The notes under the pieces were generated by a model. It was not told the origin of the DNA. It did not search any database and saw only the letters and a program-made list of their open reading frames with translations. Below are positions 40,551 to 53,151 of a DNA stretch of 64,000 nt, piece by piece. Source of the DNA: Balanoglossus misakiensis (taxonomy: Eukaryota > Hemichordata); NCBI GenBank assembly GCA_040954595.2, contig CM082579.2, positions 12,586,001-12,650,000 of the forward strand, written 5' to 3'. The position numbers and the translations under genes were made by a program. Within the stretch, counting starts at the first letter, position 1. Each line of letters begins with the position of its first letter.

Positions 40551-41730
40551 ACCTGCCACTGGTAATTAAAACTTTAATAGCTGGTGGTCTCTGTAACAGC
40601 TGGCCTACTAAACATATGTAAACATGTCTAAGTTGGGGGTAACAACTCCTTGTAAACAGTAACTTTCAAAACAACTGGACAATTGGTTTAGGAGAAGATT
40701 TGCTAACCAAAAACAAAGAAACTTACAAAAAAACTCGCTAAATATTGAATATTTCTGATATCAGAATTGAATAAAAGTTGCACATATACATGTATGTGTT
40801 ATGAAATTATATCCTAAATTTCAAAGCAATCACAGAAAAAAACAAATTTCAAAGCAATCCAACAAGCAGTTTCACAGAAAAAATTTGTTCAAAAGTGGCA
40901 AAAACACAAATATGCAAATATCACTAAAATTGTACAACATCTTACTTCAATCACTACAAGGAACATGCTGCCAAAGTTCAATGCAATATGACAAGCAGTT
41001 TCAGATAAAACAATTTTTAACAAAAATTGCAAGTTTCCCCGATGACACATTTATGCAAATATCACATTTTTTTACAACACATTACTTAGGTTACCCCTAC
41101 AAACATGCCTACCAAATTGCAAAGCAATCTGGCATGCGGTTTTAAAGAAAAAAAAATTGACCTAAAATGGGAAATATTGCTAAAAAATTATAAATATGCA
41201 AATTTTGCAACAATTTGAACAAAACTATGGTTACTCAGACAACCATTAGGAAGCTTCATATTCAATTTCAAAGAAGTAAGCCCATCACTTTCAGAAATGA
41301 AGACTTTTTACCGATAATATGGTAAAATACACAAAAATGCATAAAAAATAGAAAATCGATATAATAGCTCAAAACATACAGGACCGTTTGAGGTAGACAT
41401 AAGATACACGCAAGCCAATTTTCAAATCAATCTGACGAGTGGTTGTTGAGTTTTTGAGTTTTGACCAATTTCACATTTTCCCAACTAATTTGCATATTTT
41501 TGGCAATGACAACTTCATTTGAACAAACTCCCATCTACAGTCCTGCCTTCATCTACACACCAAATATCAAGGTCATACGCGCAGCGGTTTTCAAATTTTT
41601 GATGTGGACGGACATACAGACATACATCCATCTATCCATCCATCAATACATACATCCATACATACATACAGACGCAACCGATCCCGTAAGGTCCCATGGT
41701 ACATACCCGGTACCAATGGGACCTAAAAAC
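40259..41730 (+). mobile_element. Hairpin-ended repeat, copy D
   Basis: Starts 'aatagcgtcaaggacactgt' followed by the tag GGTCCCAT (40280-40287). Ends with 'gacgcaaccgatcccgtaag' and a hairpin at 41689-41724 whose arms are AGGTCCCATGGTAC and GTACCAATGGGACCT. The body holds repeated 'caaagcaatc' blocks, an (AC)n run (40488-40548) and a CATA/CATC-rich stretch (41615-41670). No coding capacity. A second copy begins at 42056. Confidence 0.65.
40488..40548. repeat. (AC)n microsatellite
   Basis: About 30 AC units. The matching position in the sister copy near 42320 has only a short (ACAG)n run. Confidence 0.97.
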
Positions 41731-42055
41731 AATTCAAAGCAATCTAACAAGCAGTTTCGCAGAAAAGATTTGTTCAAAAGTGGCAAAATCACAAATATGC
41801 AAATATCACCAAAATTTACAATATCTTACTTCAATCACTACAGGGAACATGCCTGCCAAAGTTCAATGCAATGTGACAAGTGGTTTCAGAGAAAACAATT
41901 TTCGACAAAAATTGCAAAAATTTCCCCAATAACACATTTATGCAAATATCATAATTTTTATCTTACTTAGGTTACCCCTAGGAACATGCCTACCAAATTG
42001 CAAAGCAATCTGGCATGTGGTTTTAGAGAAAAAAATGTTTGACCAAAAATGGAAG
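41731..42055 (+). repeat. Partial copy of the D-type repeat body
   Basis: Resumes with 'tcaaagcaatctaacaagca' directly after the hairpin of copy D and matches 40845-41150. It is the flank of another copy into which D appears to have inserted, or a tandem duplication product. Confidence 0.5.
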
Positions 42056-43115
42056 AAATAGCGTCAAGGAAACTGTGGTCCCATTTGAGGATTGTGCGGA
42101 AACAGTGACACACCAGAATAAAAATTACAGGTGACATTGCAAGCAGATATGATCTTACGATATAGAAATATAGAATGTAAAAAAATTAACAAGGAACATG
42201 CCCAATAAACTGTCATGTGTCATGGCAGTCTTACAAGTGGTGCTAGAAAAAAAATGACCAAAAATTGTCTGTACAAACACATATGAGAAGCAACTTCTTT
42301 CAGTCAGCCCTGGAACAGACAGACAGACAGACACTGACCTGCCACTGGTAATTAAAAATTTAATAGCCGGTGGTCTCTGTAACAGCTGGCCTATTAAAGT
42401 TGTGTAAACATGTCTAAGTTGGGGGTAACAACTCCTTGTAAACAGTAACTTTCAAAACAACTGGACAATTGGTTTAGGAGGAGATTTGCTAACCAAAAAC
42501 AAAGACATTTACAAAAATAACTCGCTAAATTTTGAATATTTCTGATATTTTAAATAAATAATAATAATTTATTTATAAAGCATCAGTATCCACAAAAATG
42601 TGATCAATGACGCTAAAATCGAATAATACACTACAACAATTGGCTAAAAGCAGATTTAAAAAGTAAAGTTTGAACATTTGATTTAAAAACAGATAAGTTT
42701 GATGCCTGAATTTGGTACCTGTATCAGAATCGAATAAAAGTTGCATATATACATGTATGTGTTATGAAACTTTATCCTAAATTTCAAAGCAATCAGAGAA
42801 AAACAAATTTCAAAGCAATCCAACAAGCAGTTTCAGAGAAAATATTTGTTCAAAAGTTGCAAAAACACAAATATGCAAATATCCCCAAAATTGTACAATA
42901 TCTTACTTCAATCACTACAAGGAACATGCTGCCAAAGTTCAATGCAATATGATAAGCGGTTTCAGAGAAAACAATTTTTGACAAAAATTGCAAAAGTTTC
43001 CCCGATAACATATTTATGAAAATATCACATTTTATAACATATTACTTAAGTTACCCCTACGAACATGCCTACCAAATTGCAAAGCAATCTGGCATGCGGT
43101 TTTAAAGAAAAAAAA

Positions 43116-43884
43116 TATAGCTGCAAGCAGCAATAGCGGGCCAAAGCCAACATAGCACATAGCAACATAGCAATAAGCATATCTGCTCTGGATGCCAAGA
43201 TATGGAAAAGTAGGTCACCTGAGGTCATGCAAAATTTTGGCAAGAAATTTTGACCCTATACTGGTCCATGTTCAACAAAAACCAAACCTATAGTCCTATT
43301 AGTTAGCCTGGAATTAGGTATGCACATAATTAATGCAGGTGTTACAGGTGAGCCCCAAAATTTGCCTTTTATTTTGGCCCCATTGTGCTCACTGACCAAT
43401 AGACAGTCACTGTACAGGACTATTGCACAGACCAGAATTAAGACGTGTACATAGCTTAACCATAGAGGTATAAGTAAAGGTATAAATTTAATAAAATGAC
43501 TAAAAAATTCATAAAAAATAAAACATCCATGATATTAACTTAACACTTACAGGTCGATGTGAGGTTGACATAAGGTACATGCATACCAATTTTTAAAGCA
43601 ATCTGACCAGTAGTTGTTGACTTTCAGAGTTTTGATAAATTTCACATTTAACAGGCTAATTTGCATATTTTTGGGCCTGGCAACTTCGTTTGAACAAACT
43701 CCCATCTACAGCCCTGCCTGCATCTGCACACTAAATATCAAGGTGATACGTGCAGCGGTTTTCAAGTTTTTGATTTGGACGGACATACAGACATACATAC
43801 ATACATCCATACATACATACATCCATCCATACATACATACAGACGCAACCGATCCCATAAGGTCCCAACCAATGGGACCTAAAA
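43116..43884 (+). mobile_element. Hairpin-ended repeat, copy C
   Basis: Begins 'tata' plus the perfect hairpin GCTGC-AA-GCAGC (43120-43131) and ends with hairpin AGGTCCCA...TGGGACCT (43860-43880) and 'aaaa'. The 5' half matches copy A up to 'catagcttaa' and so supplies the empty site for the TTAA MITE in A. The 3' half is D-like. Its 5' tag (GGGCCAAAGCC) does not clearly match its own 3' hairpin. Confidence 0.65.
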
Positions 43885-44052
43885 ATTGCTCAAAATTAAT
43901 ATAAATATGCAAATTTTGTAACAACAAAACTATGGTAACTCAGACAACATATAGGAAGCTTCAAAATAAATTTCGAAGAAGGCAGCCTATCACTTTCAGA
44001 AATGAAGATGTTTTACCAATAATGTGGAAAAATACAAAAATATGCATAAATT

Positions 44053-45267
44053 AAAGCTGCAAGCAGCGTTGGCGGGGCACAAGCGGTTCCCATGGTAACC
44101 AGCAAATGCCAAGGCTGTATCTGCTGTGGATACCAAGATATGGGAAAGTAGGTCAAAGGTCACCTGAGGTCACCCCAAATTTGGGCAAAAAAATCGGACA
44201 CCATACTAGTCAGGTCTAACAAAAACCAGACCCCTAGCTCTATTGGTTCGCCTAGAATTAGGTATGCGCATAAGTGTAAGACTCCATATGTGCTCCATCG
44301 CCCCCCCCCCCCCCCCAAAGCCAGGACTCTAACTGCTGTGGATGCTGAGATATGGGAAAGTAGATCAAAGGTCATCCAAGGCCATGTCCAACTAAAACCA
44401 GACCTCTAGCCCTATTGGTTAGCCTGGAATTAGATATGCAGAAAAATGATGTTTCAGAAATAGGTCAAGGGTCATTGCCAAAATTACCAAAATATTTGTG
44501 TCATGTCCTGGCAGCATTGGTACCCATGTCCACAAAATTCATGACTGTGGTGCTTTGACAAGAGGAGGTTTGGGGAATATGCATATATAATTAGTTGTTT
44601 TAAAACTGGGTCAAAGGTCATGTGAAAATTGCCCCGAAAAATTGTGACAACTTCCGGTAATATGATGACTCATATCCAAAAAAAAAACTTTCCGTGCTGT
44701 CAACATTTTGGCTACAGAACGGAATTTTCATTTTTCAATGGTTTTCCGAAAATCCAACATGGCCGCCATAATGATCGACCAATCACAGTGCGCTTCGCAA
44801 ACTTGATAGACATAGGTGACCACATACCCCGAATCCCGTGACTCGGCAATCGCTGGTTCTGGAGAAGAAGATTTTTAAAGTTTTAAGTAGTTTTTCAGAA
44901 AAAACTAGTGTAGCAAAAAAACGGTATGTGTGACGTCATTATTTCAATGGGGTAAAATGATGGACAGAAGGTAGACTACCTGCACACCAAATTTGAACTT
45001 GATCGGCCCAGTAGTTTTTGAGAAGGACTTGTTTAACGATTTTCAGGAAATCCAATATGGCCGCCAGGTCACGTGACTAATTAAATATTCACGGGCCACT
45101 GCACGTCCACTCATTGGCCCCTATCACCCTACCAAGTTTCAGCCCCCTAGGTGCTGCCATTTTCCAGATCTACCTGGCCGATTTTTGGAGAAGAAGAAGA
45201 AGAATAAAGAAGAAATATTCCAACAATACCAATAGGGGCACAAGCCCGATAGGCTTGTGCCCCTAAA
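44053..45267 (+). mobile_element. Hairpin-ended repeat, copy B
   Basis: Begins with hairpin GCTGC-AA-GCAGC (44056-44067) and tag GGGGCACAAGC. Ends with a perfect 13-bp stem at 45234-45264 (AGGGGCACAAGCC, loop CGATA, GGCTTGTGCCCCT). The left arm repeats the 5' tag. Two internal units with 'gatatgggaaagta' lie about 211 bp apart. A run of 16 C lies at 44301-44316. No genes inside. Confidence 0.75.
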
Positions 45268-45689
45268 AATAGAAAATCAATAATATTAACTCAAAACATC
45301 CAGGACTGTTTGAGGCAGACATAAGGTACATGCATACCAATTTTCAAATCAATCTGACCAGTGGTTGTTGAGTTTTGACCAATTTCATATTTTTGCAGCT
45401 AATTTGCATATTTTGGCAACGACAGCTTCATTTGAACAAACTCCAATCTACAGACCGGCCTGCATCTACACACCAATTATCGAGGTTATACGCTCAGCGG
45501 TTTTAAAGTTTTTGTTATGGACGGGCATACAGGCATCCATCCATCCATCCATCCATACATACAGACGCAACCGATCCCATAAGGTCCTATAGTGTATATG
45601 CCTATGTTCCATGTTCCCACCTGGTCTCACCACGGGCGTCATGGAACAATAAAGTGTATGGATAATTTAGCATAGGCCTAAACGAACAC

Positions 45690-46640
45690 ACAATAAATTA
45701 TTTCGTGTTTTTTTTTTATGTGAACGAGAACTACACTCACGAACGGCCTAGCTACAGCTGGACTTGCAAAATATGCGAGCGAACGCACTAGCGCCATGGA
45801 ACGCGGAAGTGATGACGCAATCTACAACCGCAAACGCGCACGCGCCCGGCCCAGCGCGCGCGGCAGACGATCGTACGACTCCGTTGCTAGCCAGGACAGA
45901 CGCGTTCGTATACAGTGTATGTAAGGAAGGGTATGCAATTGCTCACATGGAGTCTGGGGACGTGCATTACCAAAAAGGGGGGACAGGGGGGACACTTCTT
46001 TCTACGGAGCAGAGTGCCATCGAAGTGTAGTCAATAATTTTCATTTTTGCTTAGAATGTGTCCTGAAAAGTGTTGGATTAATCATGAATAAAAAACGGAA
46101 AACGTGAAAAATACAACAAATCCGTATACAAAACCATTGCGAATCTGATGACCGGAAGTGCCGTGTTCGATCGCTGGGTTTTATATCATGTGTATGAAAC
46201 TATGCGTGAGCTCAGCTCAGCTCCTCCCAGTCATGGTGGACATTGTTCATGTGCTTCACTGTTATATTTGCTATGATTTTTTTTGCATGAAAACTGTATG
46301 TCCTATGTATACCTTGTAGAGCGAAATTTGCGACATCGCCCAAACGCCATTTTACGTCGGTAACGCACGTCCCCAGGACGAGTGACACTTTTCGATCGAT
46401 AATATCTCGAATGTTCGACCGACTTTTGAAACATGAATAGCCAGACATTAGGTTTCTCTGTCATCTAAAACGCATACTTTGATTTGGTAGCGATTCTCTT
46501 CGTAATAGTTGCCAAATGGCGTTGGGCTGAAAATTCGCTTCATACCCTGTATATATGTGTACTCACGTACGTACACAGGGCAGATCAGTTGCGGGCGCGC
46601 ACGCATGCGTAGATATCGCCTTTACTGCTCAAGACGAGAT
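45690..46640. other. Left non-coding arm of the 9-kb element
   Basis: About 1 kb between the left TIR and the transposase promoter. GC-rich around 45780-45900. An 88-codon open frame at 45764-46030 has no recognisable motif and is not called as a gene. Confidence 0.4.
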
Positions 46641-46660
46641 CGTATGCTCCCCTTTGACAT

Positions 46661-46685
46661 GACCCATAATGCAACGCGCAATGAG
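46661..46685 (+). promoter_or_regulatory. CCCATAATGC-type motif upstream of the transposase
   Basis: 'acccataatgcaacgcgcaatgag', about 85-105 bp before the transposase ATG. A similar block lies in the opposite orientation before the nuclease gene. It resembles the ZNF143/THAP11 promoter element (…TTCCCATAATGC…GCG). It could be a transposase binding site or a promoter motif. Confidence 0.5.
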
Positions 46686-46768
46686 TGGATCCGGTCACGT
46701 CTACGTCTGCGCTCATACGCGCTGTCAAACGATCGCTCCGATAGTGGACGATCACTGTAAACTGTACA

Positions 46769-48613
46769 ATGTTTTCTCCAAAAGTTTTTCGGCGAAAACG
46801 GCGTGGTCGTGGCACCTATTGCTGTATGCCAATGTGCACAAACAGCAAGGGTTCTGATTTGGAAGCTGGAATACGGAGATCGTATTATTCTTTTCCTATG
46901 AAAGATAAAAAGAGATTGAAGCTTTGGAACGATGCGATACGACGAGGCGAACAAAACTGGGAGCCGAAGTCATGGATGAGGGTGTGCTCAGATCATTTCC
47001 CGAAAGGTACGTTAGAAAAATCAAGAATCAAATAGAGCATCTTTTATGTGTAGTGTTGGGATAAGTAATAAAAAGTTTGCTTTGGGAGAAACACGAAACG
47101 ATGTACAAACTGAAAGTAAGATCCCCTTACAAGATGGCGCGCTACCTAGCAACCGGCATCAACAACGTTGTCTCGGCAGTGTGAATGACGTAATCCCAAA
47201 CATGGGCATTATGAGCGCCCTCTGCAAATCATTTGGGGACGTTGTAACCCGGTTTATACTTTAAAACCCTCGAACCCTAAATTTGTTTCCATTCAAAATG
47301 TGTGATTGATGATAAAGAAAAGTTTTGAAAACCATGGTATGTTTCTAATTACAGGAAAGAGTGATAGCCCGTCAGATGAAGGCTATGTGCCGAAACTGAA
47401 GATCAAACAAACAACTCCGAGGACTAGTCTGACATCATCAAAACAGCAAGTTAGTCCACTTAAGAACCAAAGAGCATTGAAGAATCCAAAGACTAGGAGG
47501 AGGTTAACTTTTACCAAGAAAGGAAGACCCCGATCTGAACTGACCATTGTCCCTCCACCATCTGCTGATCACACCTATGTACAACCCTCCATGGAAGAAA
47601 TTCACAGTGAGGCCCATAATAAAATTGCAGAAATGGAGTATGAAATTGAGAAACTGAAAAGACAAACACTACGATTAGAGAATATAAAACACAATCCCAA
47701 AAAAATGCAGTTTTGGACAAGATTTCCTAACTACGGTACATTCTATGCTTTATTCAGCTATCTGGAACCAATAGCTAAAAATATGAAATACTGGAGTGGT
47801 TCCAGGACCCATTTGTATGAACATTTCAGTACCAGATGCTCAAGTAAGCCTGGGTCTGACCGGAAACTGACTCTTGAGGAAGAATTTTTTTTGACTTTGG
47901 TACGTTTAAGTGTTGGGCTTTTGCTTCAGGACTTAGCAGAGCGATTTGATGTATCTGTCAGTACTGTGTCTATCATATTTAATACCTGGGTAAACTTGAT
48001 GTGCATGCAACTTGAGTTTCTCTGCAAACTTCCACCAAGTATTGTCACTCAAGAAAATCAGTCCCCTGTTGTAAATGATTTCTCAAATATACAAATTATC
48101 TTAGACTGTACCGAGTTATTCATACAGACACCAAAAAGATGTGATGCTAAAAAGCAAGTGTTTTCAAATTACAAACACCACAATACATATAAATACCTGG
48201 TTGGTATGAGCCCAAACTTGGCAGTCACATACATCAGTCGGCTGTATGGTGGACGTGCATCAGACAAACACATAACAACACAATCCTGTGATTTGATGGA
48301 CAGTTTGAGAGACAATCAGGGGGCGGTGATGGCAGATAGAGGGTTCAGGATTGAAGTTGAATTGTCAGATATTGGTGTAAAGTTCTATGTTCCAGCATTT
48401 AAAGGATGTGATCGACCACAGCTTTCCAAGCATGAATTAGAATATTCTGAGAGAGTTTCAACTGTACGAGGGCATATTGAGCGTATTATCCAGCGTATAA
48501 AGACGTATCACATTCTTGATGGTGATCTGAAACTGTCGATGCTGGAATCAGCAGAGAATATTTTCAAAGTATGTGCATACTTGGTGAATTTCCAAACACC
48601 AATTGTTCAATAA
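46769..48613 (+). CDS. THAP-domain DDE transposase (DDE_Tnp_4 / PIF-ISL2EU type)
   Basis: Two exons, 46769-47006 and 47355-48613, joined in phase (1,497 nt, 498 residues plus stop). The N-terminus is a THAP zinc finger that binds DNA: CCMPMC at residues 18-23, then YSFP, LW and VCSDHF (C2CH). A basic linker and coiled-coil follow, then a helix-turn-helix (LTLEEEFFLTLVRLSVG…LAERFDVSVSTVS), then the RNase-H-like nuclease: D in LDCTE, D in VMADRGF and E in RGHIERIIQRIK form the expected D-D-E triad. No lesions seen, so it may be active. It is convergent with the YqaJ gene, 1.1 kb apart. The start codon is the first ATG before the THAP cysteines. Confidence 0.92.
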
Positions 48614-49752
48614 CAGGTTTGGGCCCAATCTGATTATAATCAGATCTTAACCTGATTCTTAACCTGATTCTTGGATGTTCTGTTCTTGGATGTCCATCTG
48701 TAGTGTGGCGAACAGAACAGTCAAGAATCAGCTAAGGTAAAGATTGGGCCAACCCTACATCTGATTTAATCAGAGTGTTTTGGGCCAAGCTGTCAAAGTC
48801 AATGTGCAAAGAGACAGTGAATACATGCAATAAACATGAATGTTTATTTCACCAAAAACATGACTTACATGTATTTATTATGTATAGTACATAGTAAATG
48901 TGCATAATTGTAGGTCCCAACCCATACTAAAAGCCTGTCCATGAATGTTTTTCTCATTCATTTTCATATTCAGTATTTTCTGGCCTCTATTCCAAATTTA
49001 CACCCGAAATGAACATGTCTATTTAAAACATTACCTCTGGAGTGTGCTCTCTAACAAACATAATTCCTCAAAGCTTCAAGTCAATCTGAGGATTTCTAAA
49101 ATATACCTTTGCATATAGTGTGGATAATTTTCTTGCGTCACCAGTGAGTATGTTGAGACAGTGGTGCGTGATATGGACTTAGAGGGTACACTAGACCTTC
49201 TACATTGTATCATTTCACAAAATAAATTAATGTGTGCTGTCATATTGTCCCACTATTGAGGGAAATTGAGATTAAATACCATTGTTTTTTGAAATTTTGA
49301 ATCACATTCTTACAAAACTCAGCAAATGAACTGACATCTAGGCAAACATGTCATGCTTCAGACTTCAGTTTCTCAATACATGGGCTCCCATGCACAGGAG
49401 TTTCATATTGGTTGTATTGTCAAATATAGAAATGTATTGAACAATGGAATGCCATTGGTTATGGCGATGGGTGTGTAACAACTCAAAGTACACGCATAGA
49501 CATTAGCACAGCAAGATACATTTCCTTATTATACAAGTTCATTTTGTTTCCAGATATCAGTGGGAACAGAGACCAAGTGTAATATTTAAAAAGAAAAAAT
49601 GGAAGAAAGAAATCCATGACATATTTCAAGCATTTCAAATTGACATCACATTTCATCAATTGGCCTTACACTCTTGAGTAATTTGGTGCTCTCGCCTCTC
49701 ATCCTAACAGTTTTGTGTGCATGCCAGTACTGGTTGTTTTTCTGTTGGTAAA
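48614..49752. other. Non-coding gap between convergent genes, with a long hairpin
   Basis: 48622-48750 is an imperfect inverted repeat: GGGCCCAATCT / AGATTGGGCC outer arms, GATTCTT / AAGAATC and GTTCTGTTC / GAACAGAAC inner arms. An AATAAA at 48829 could serve the transposase transcript. Otherwise no gene seen. Confidence 0.6.
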
Positions 49753-52595
49753 TCAACAGTCATCAACACTAGACACATCACTGTCACTGCTTGTTGTTTC
49801 CTGTGGTGGGATATTGTCTGAAATATTCACAAGCACATCTCTTTTGAGTTTTTCTTTCAAAGAAGATGTCAAAATCTCTGGGACAATGAAATTTGTGAAA
49901 AAAGCCACTGAGGCTGGCAAGAGCGACTCCAACCAGTATTTTTCATCAAACTCAACAGGAACAACAAGCAGTCCCTTGCGTGTCCATACAACAAAATCCA
50001 AGATGTACACTTGTGATACTGCCATTTGAACAGTTACTTGTTCAAAATAGCCTCTTGTGTGATTCTTTCTCAAAGTGTAAATTCCTGATTGACTATCATA
50101 AGAAATATAGTCAATTAACTTGTTATGAACAGCCTCCTGTGGAGATATATGCCTGTGCTTATATGGACACTTTACTTCAATCAATTTCTTAGGACAGGTG
50201 TCACAACTACAGGTTACTATACCATCAGGTGAAGCCCTAATGTAAGCAAAGTCTTCATGTACTAACAATCCCTGTGGAATTACATCAAGTTTACAGTTCT
50301 CATTTGATTGAGTTTGTATGTATTTATGTATAGCAGTGGTTTCATGCTCAATTCCCCACTCCATTGCCACACTCTTGTATTCACAAGATTTATAACCCAT
50401 GATATCTGACATGAGATTATCTGCAGATGATTTACCAGTATTTAAGAATGAGACAATGCGCTTAAATTTAGTGGAAGTTACAGAGCCTTTTCTCTGTTGA
50501 ATCCATTCATTGTTATATCCTTGCCCCAAAGTAATATTTGCAACTTTGTCTCTTTCTTCAGAAGTGAGTTTACAATCATTTAGAAATCGCAGTTTCTCTG
50601 TAACATATTTCTCGTTTAGTGTGTTTTCACACTGTAAATGTGGCATTTCTGGAATAGCCATTGGAGTTGTTTCTGTTGTGATTTCTTTAGAAAATGCTAA
50701 TACAGAGTCAAGGTCATTTCCATCATCAGGTAGCGTTTTCACTGGAGAAGATATGCTTGGTTCGGAAGACCTGAATCTGCTCATATCCAGGAGATGTACG
50801 ATGGGTGGCTGTGGCAAGTTAATATTGGCATTCAATATGTCATGCTTCAATTTTAAAATTCTGTCACAAGATGTGGTAGTCAGTAACTGCTGAGGCTTCA
50901 CAGGCTCATGTTTTCCAATGGACAAGCCTGACTGCTTCTTATTCCTACCCAGCTGTATCTCCTTTAATGGAACAGGAGTAACTCCAGCACCTAGTAAATA
51001 GAAGCAAAAGGCCAACATTATAATACAACCTGAAATATTTGCATTTCTTGGTTTTGTTCATATCATGATATTTTACACTTAAAGTCTAAAAGGAAATAAA
51101 CAATATACAAGGCATTCATAAATGTTCAAATCAAAATCAAATTAATATGCACAATTTACACGTACCAAGTAAACAGTGACTACCCGGGTAGGTTTTTCAT
51201 GGCTTTATAGGAAGATTGTTTACCTAAACAACAGCTATTCCAAAATTGTTTTCCTGCAATTGTGGCTATAGAACTCCACATATAACTTTTGTGAAAATGT
51301 AAGGATTGAGTCTGTGTTAATCTTAAAATGTGACTCCAAATACACTTGGGAAACACACACTGACACCTGAACTGCTATACAATAAGACTCTGCATATTGA
51401 CCAATATTGATATTACCTTTTGGTTCTGCCCACTGACATGGTATTTCTGTACATGATGGACCATCAGGCAGTTTATCAAATCCACCTGCAACTACCTCAG
51501 CAGCAAGAAACAATAAGGCGCCAACATGAGAACATATCTGTCCAGGGCTGAAATACGATGGAATAATTGGTGATTAAAGATGCAATTACAGACACCCTCC
51601 TGTACCAACTTAGGCACTTAATGCACAACAACTTTTCTTGTCTGATCTGTCAGTACTTCAATAGAGATCTACCAGAATCAATTTCCAATTAAAAAGTTAA
51701 CAATTATTTACTACAGTGTAACAGTTCACGACACGATACTAGTATATAGCACAATTCACTCAACACATGCACTCACCTGTGCCTTGAGCATATATGTCGT
51801 GAATTATGCTATAACTATACCTGTCCATGCTCTTGATGTGGGGTTATTGCTTTAAATGTACATGTATATGATATACTGCCCCTTAGGCTTTGATAAGAAA
51901 GCTTAGGGTAAAGTCTTATATAAATTACAAAATAATAATAAACCACATCACAAGACTTACCCTGCTGTACAAATGCAATAACCACTATAGGGTTGACCAG
52001 TACACTTGTCCAATACTGCAAAACACCATTTAACTCTTTGTGGGTCTGTTGATTGTGATGCAATGCACTGTCCACTAATGAGACAAAACAAGCCACTTTT
52101 ACCATTCGGGTTGAATTTCACTGAATGGAGATGACCTGACACAATGTGTTGGTAACTTCTCGACACTTTGTATTTACGGAGATCTGTTTCTGTGAACTCA
52201 GAACTATTACATCGTAGTAAATATTGTTTAACTTTTGAAACATCCACTTCAGGCATACTACTGATGTCTGTTGTCCAGCCTTTTATCGATTTCACAACAT
52301 CAGGCGTAAGGGCTTGTAACTCGATCCGTTCATTGTCAGATAGCAAATTCACCGGTTGTTTACGCGTACACGTCGCTGCAATATCGCGACTATTTTTCGA
52401 TGGGGTTGAAACATTGCCTACGGTGGAGATCGACAATTTGTGACACAATAAGACTTCTTGTGCGCTTCTTCCGACATCAACAGTAATACCGACCTGTTTA
52501 CAACACGCGTCGAGTTGTCTCTTTGTAAGAGACTTGACCTGTTTCCATGATTTGAGGTAATTCAACGAGCAGACGACAGCTGCCGGGCGATCCAT
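49753..52595 (-). CDS. SWIM zinc finger + YqaJ-type nuclease of the transposon
   Basis: Three minus-strand exons: 52595 (or 52655) to 51961, 51547-51417 and 50990-49753, in phase. From the ATG at 52595 (MDRPAAVV) the protein has 667 residues; the in-frame ATG at 52655 would add 20 but lies in the motif region. A SWIM zinc finger is assembled across the first splice (CIC, then CSH, V, G, A). The YqaJ/lambda-exonuclease-like domain has RKGSVTSTKF, EWGIEHE, IRASPDGIV and LIEVKCPY (catalytic D and E-x-K) and FEQVTVQM. It probably cuts DNA ends during transposition or replication. No stop or frameshift seen. As I recall, ISL2EU elements also carry such a nuclease. Confidence 0.9.
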
Positions 52596-52647
52596 TGTTG
52601 TAAACCACAGTGACCCGGTAACTAAACATGGCGTCGCCAGACCGGAA

Positions 52648-52675
52648 CCAATCACTAGCGCAAAGCATTATGGGA
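52648..52675 (-). promoter_or_regulatory. CCCATAATGC-type motif upstream of the nuclease gene
   Basis: Minus strand reads 'attcccataatgctttgcgc', about 60-80 bp before the preferred ATG, and resembles the block at 46661-46685. 'ACAATTCCCATAATGC' is very like the vertebrate ZNF143/THAP11 element. Confidence 0.5.
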
Positions 52676-52708
52676 ATTGTCGAAATGAAGCATACACACG
52701 GTGCCTAT

Positions 52709-53134
52709 TAGTCTCGGTTACCCAGAGCCCTCTGCTTCTTCCGTTAGGCACTCCAGAAAGAGGGTCTGGGGAAACCCGGTAGACAAACCGTCAGGCGGAA
52801 TCGGGACAGCTGCGATGCATGACGGGAGATTAATATTCCAAAATGGCGACGTCCTGCGCGCGAACCCACGGCCGACATGTATGACATACGATAAAGAAAA
52901 CATGCTGAGAAGTGCTAGACCTGCTAAAACTGTATACAAATTGAAAAGAGAGAGAGAAGTTCGGTAAATAGTTTTCTAATATCGACATATCATAATATCG
53001 TATCGAATATGAATCTCCCGTCATGCATCGCAGCTGTCCCGATTCCGCCTGACGGTTTGTCTACCGGGTTTCCCCAGACCCTCTTTCTGGAGTGCCTAAC
53101 GGAAGAAGCAGAGGGCTCTGGGTAACCGAGACTA
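52709..53134. mobile_element. MITE with 123-bp perfect TIRs and 9-bp target duplication (Mutator-like)
   Basis: 52709-52831 and 53012-53134 are exact reverse complements (ends TAGTCTCGGTTACCC / GGGTAACCGAGACTA). GGTGCCTAT flanks both sides (52700-52708 and 53135-53143). Long TIRs with a 9-bp duplication fit Mutator-like elements. The central 180 bp has no gene. Perfect arms imply a recent insertion into the end of the 9-kb element. Confidence 0.9.
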
Positions 53135-53151
53135 GGTGCCTATCCCCTATA

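Larger units (their letters stand above)
42056..45595 (+). mobile_element. Hairpin-ended repeat, copy E, with copies C and B inserted
   Basis: Same 5' sequence as copy D (tag GGTCCCAT at 42077-42084) and the same body order. It is interrupted at 43116-43884 by copy C and at 44053-45267 by copy B, then continues through 'aatagaaaatcaa' to the 'gacgcaaccgatcccataag' 3' region ending near 45595, where the last hairpin is incomplete. Comparison with copy D gives the uninterrupted sequence at both insertion points. Confidence 0.65.

Noticed and set aside
52701-52967. Open frame of 88 codons near the nuclease gene
   Set aside because: It reads through the TIR of the MITE and has no coding features.
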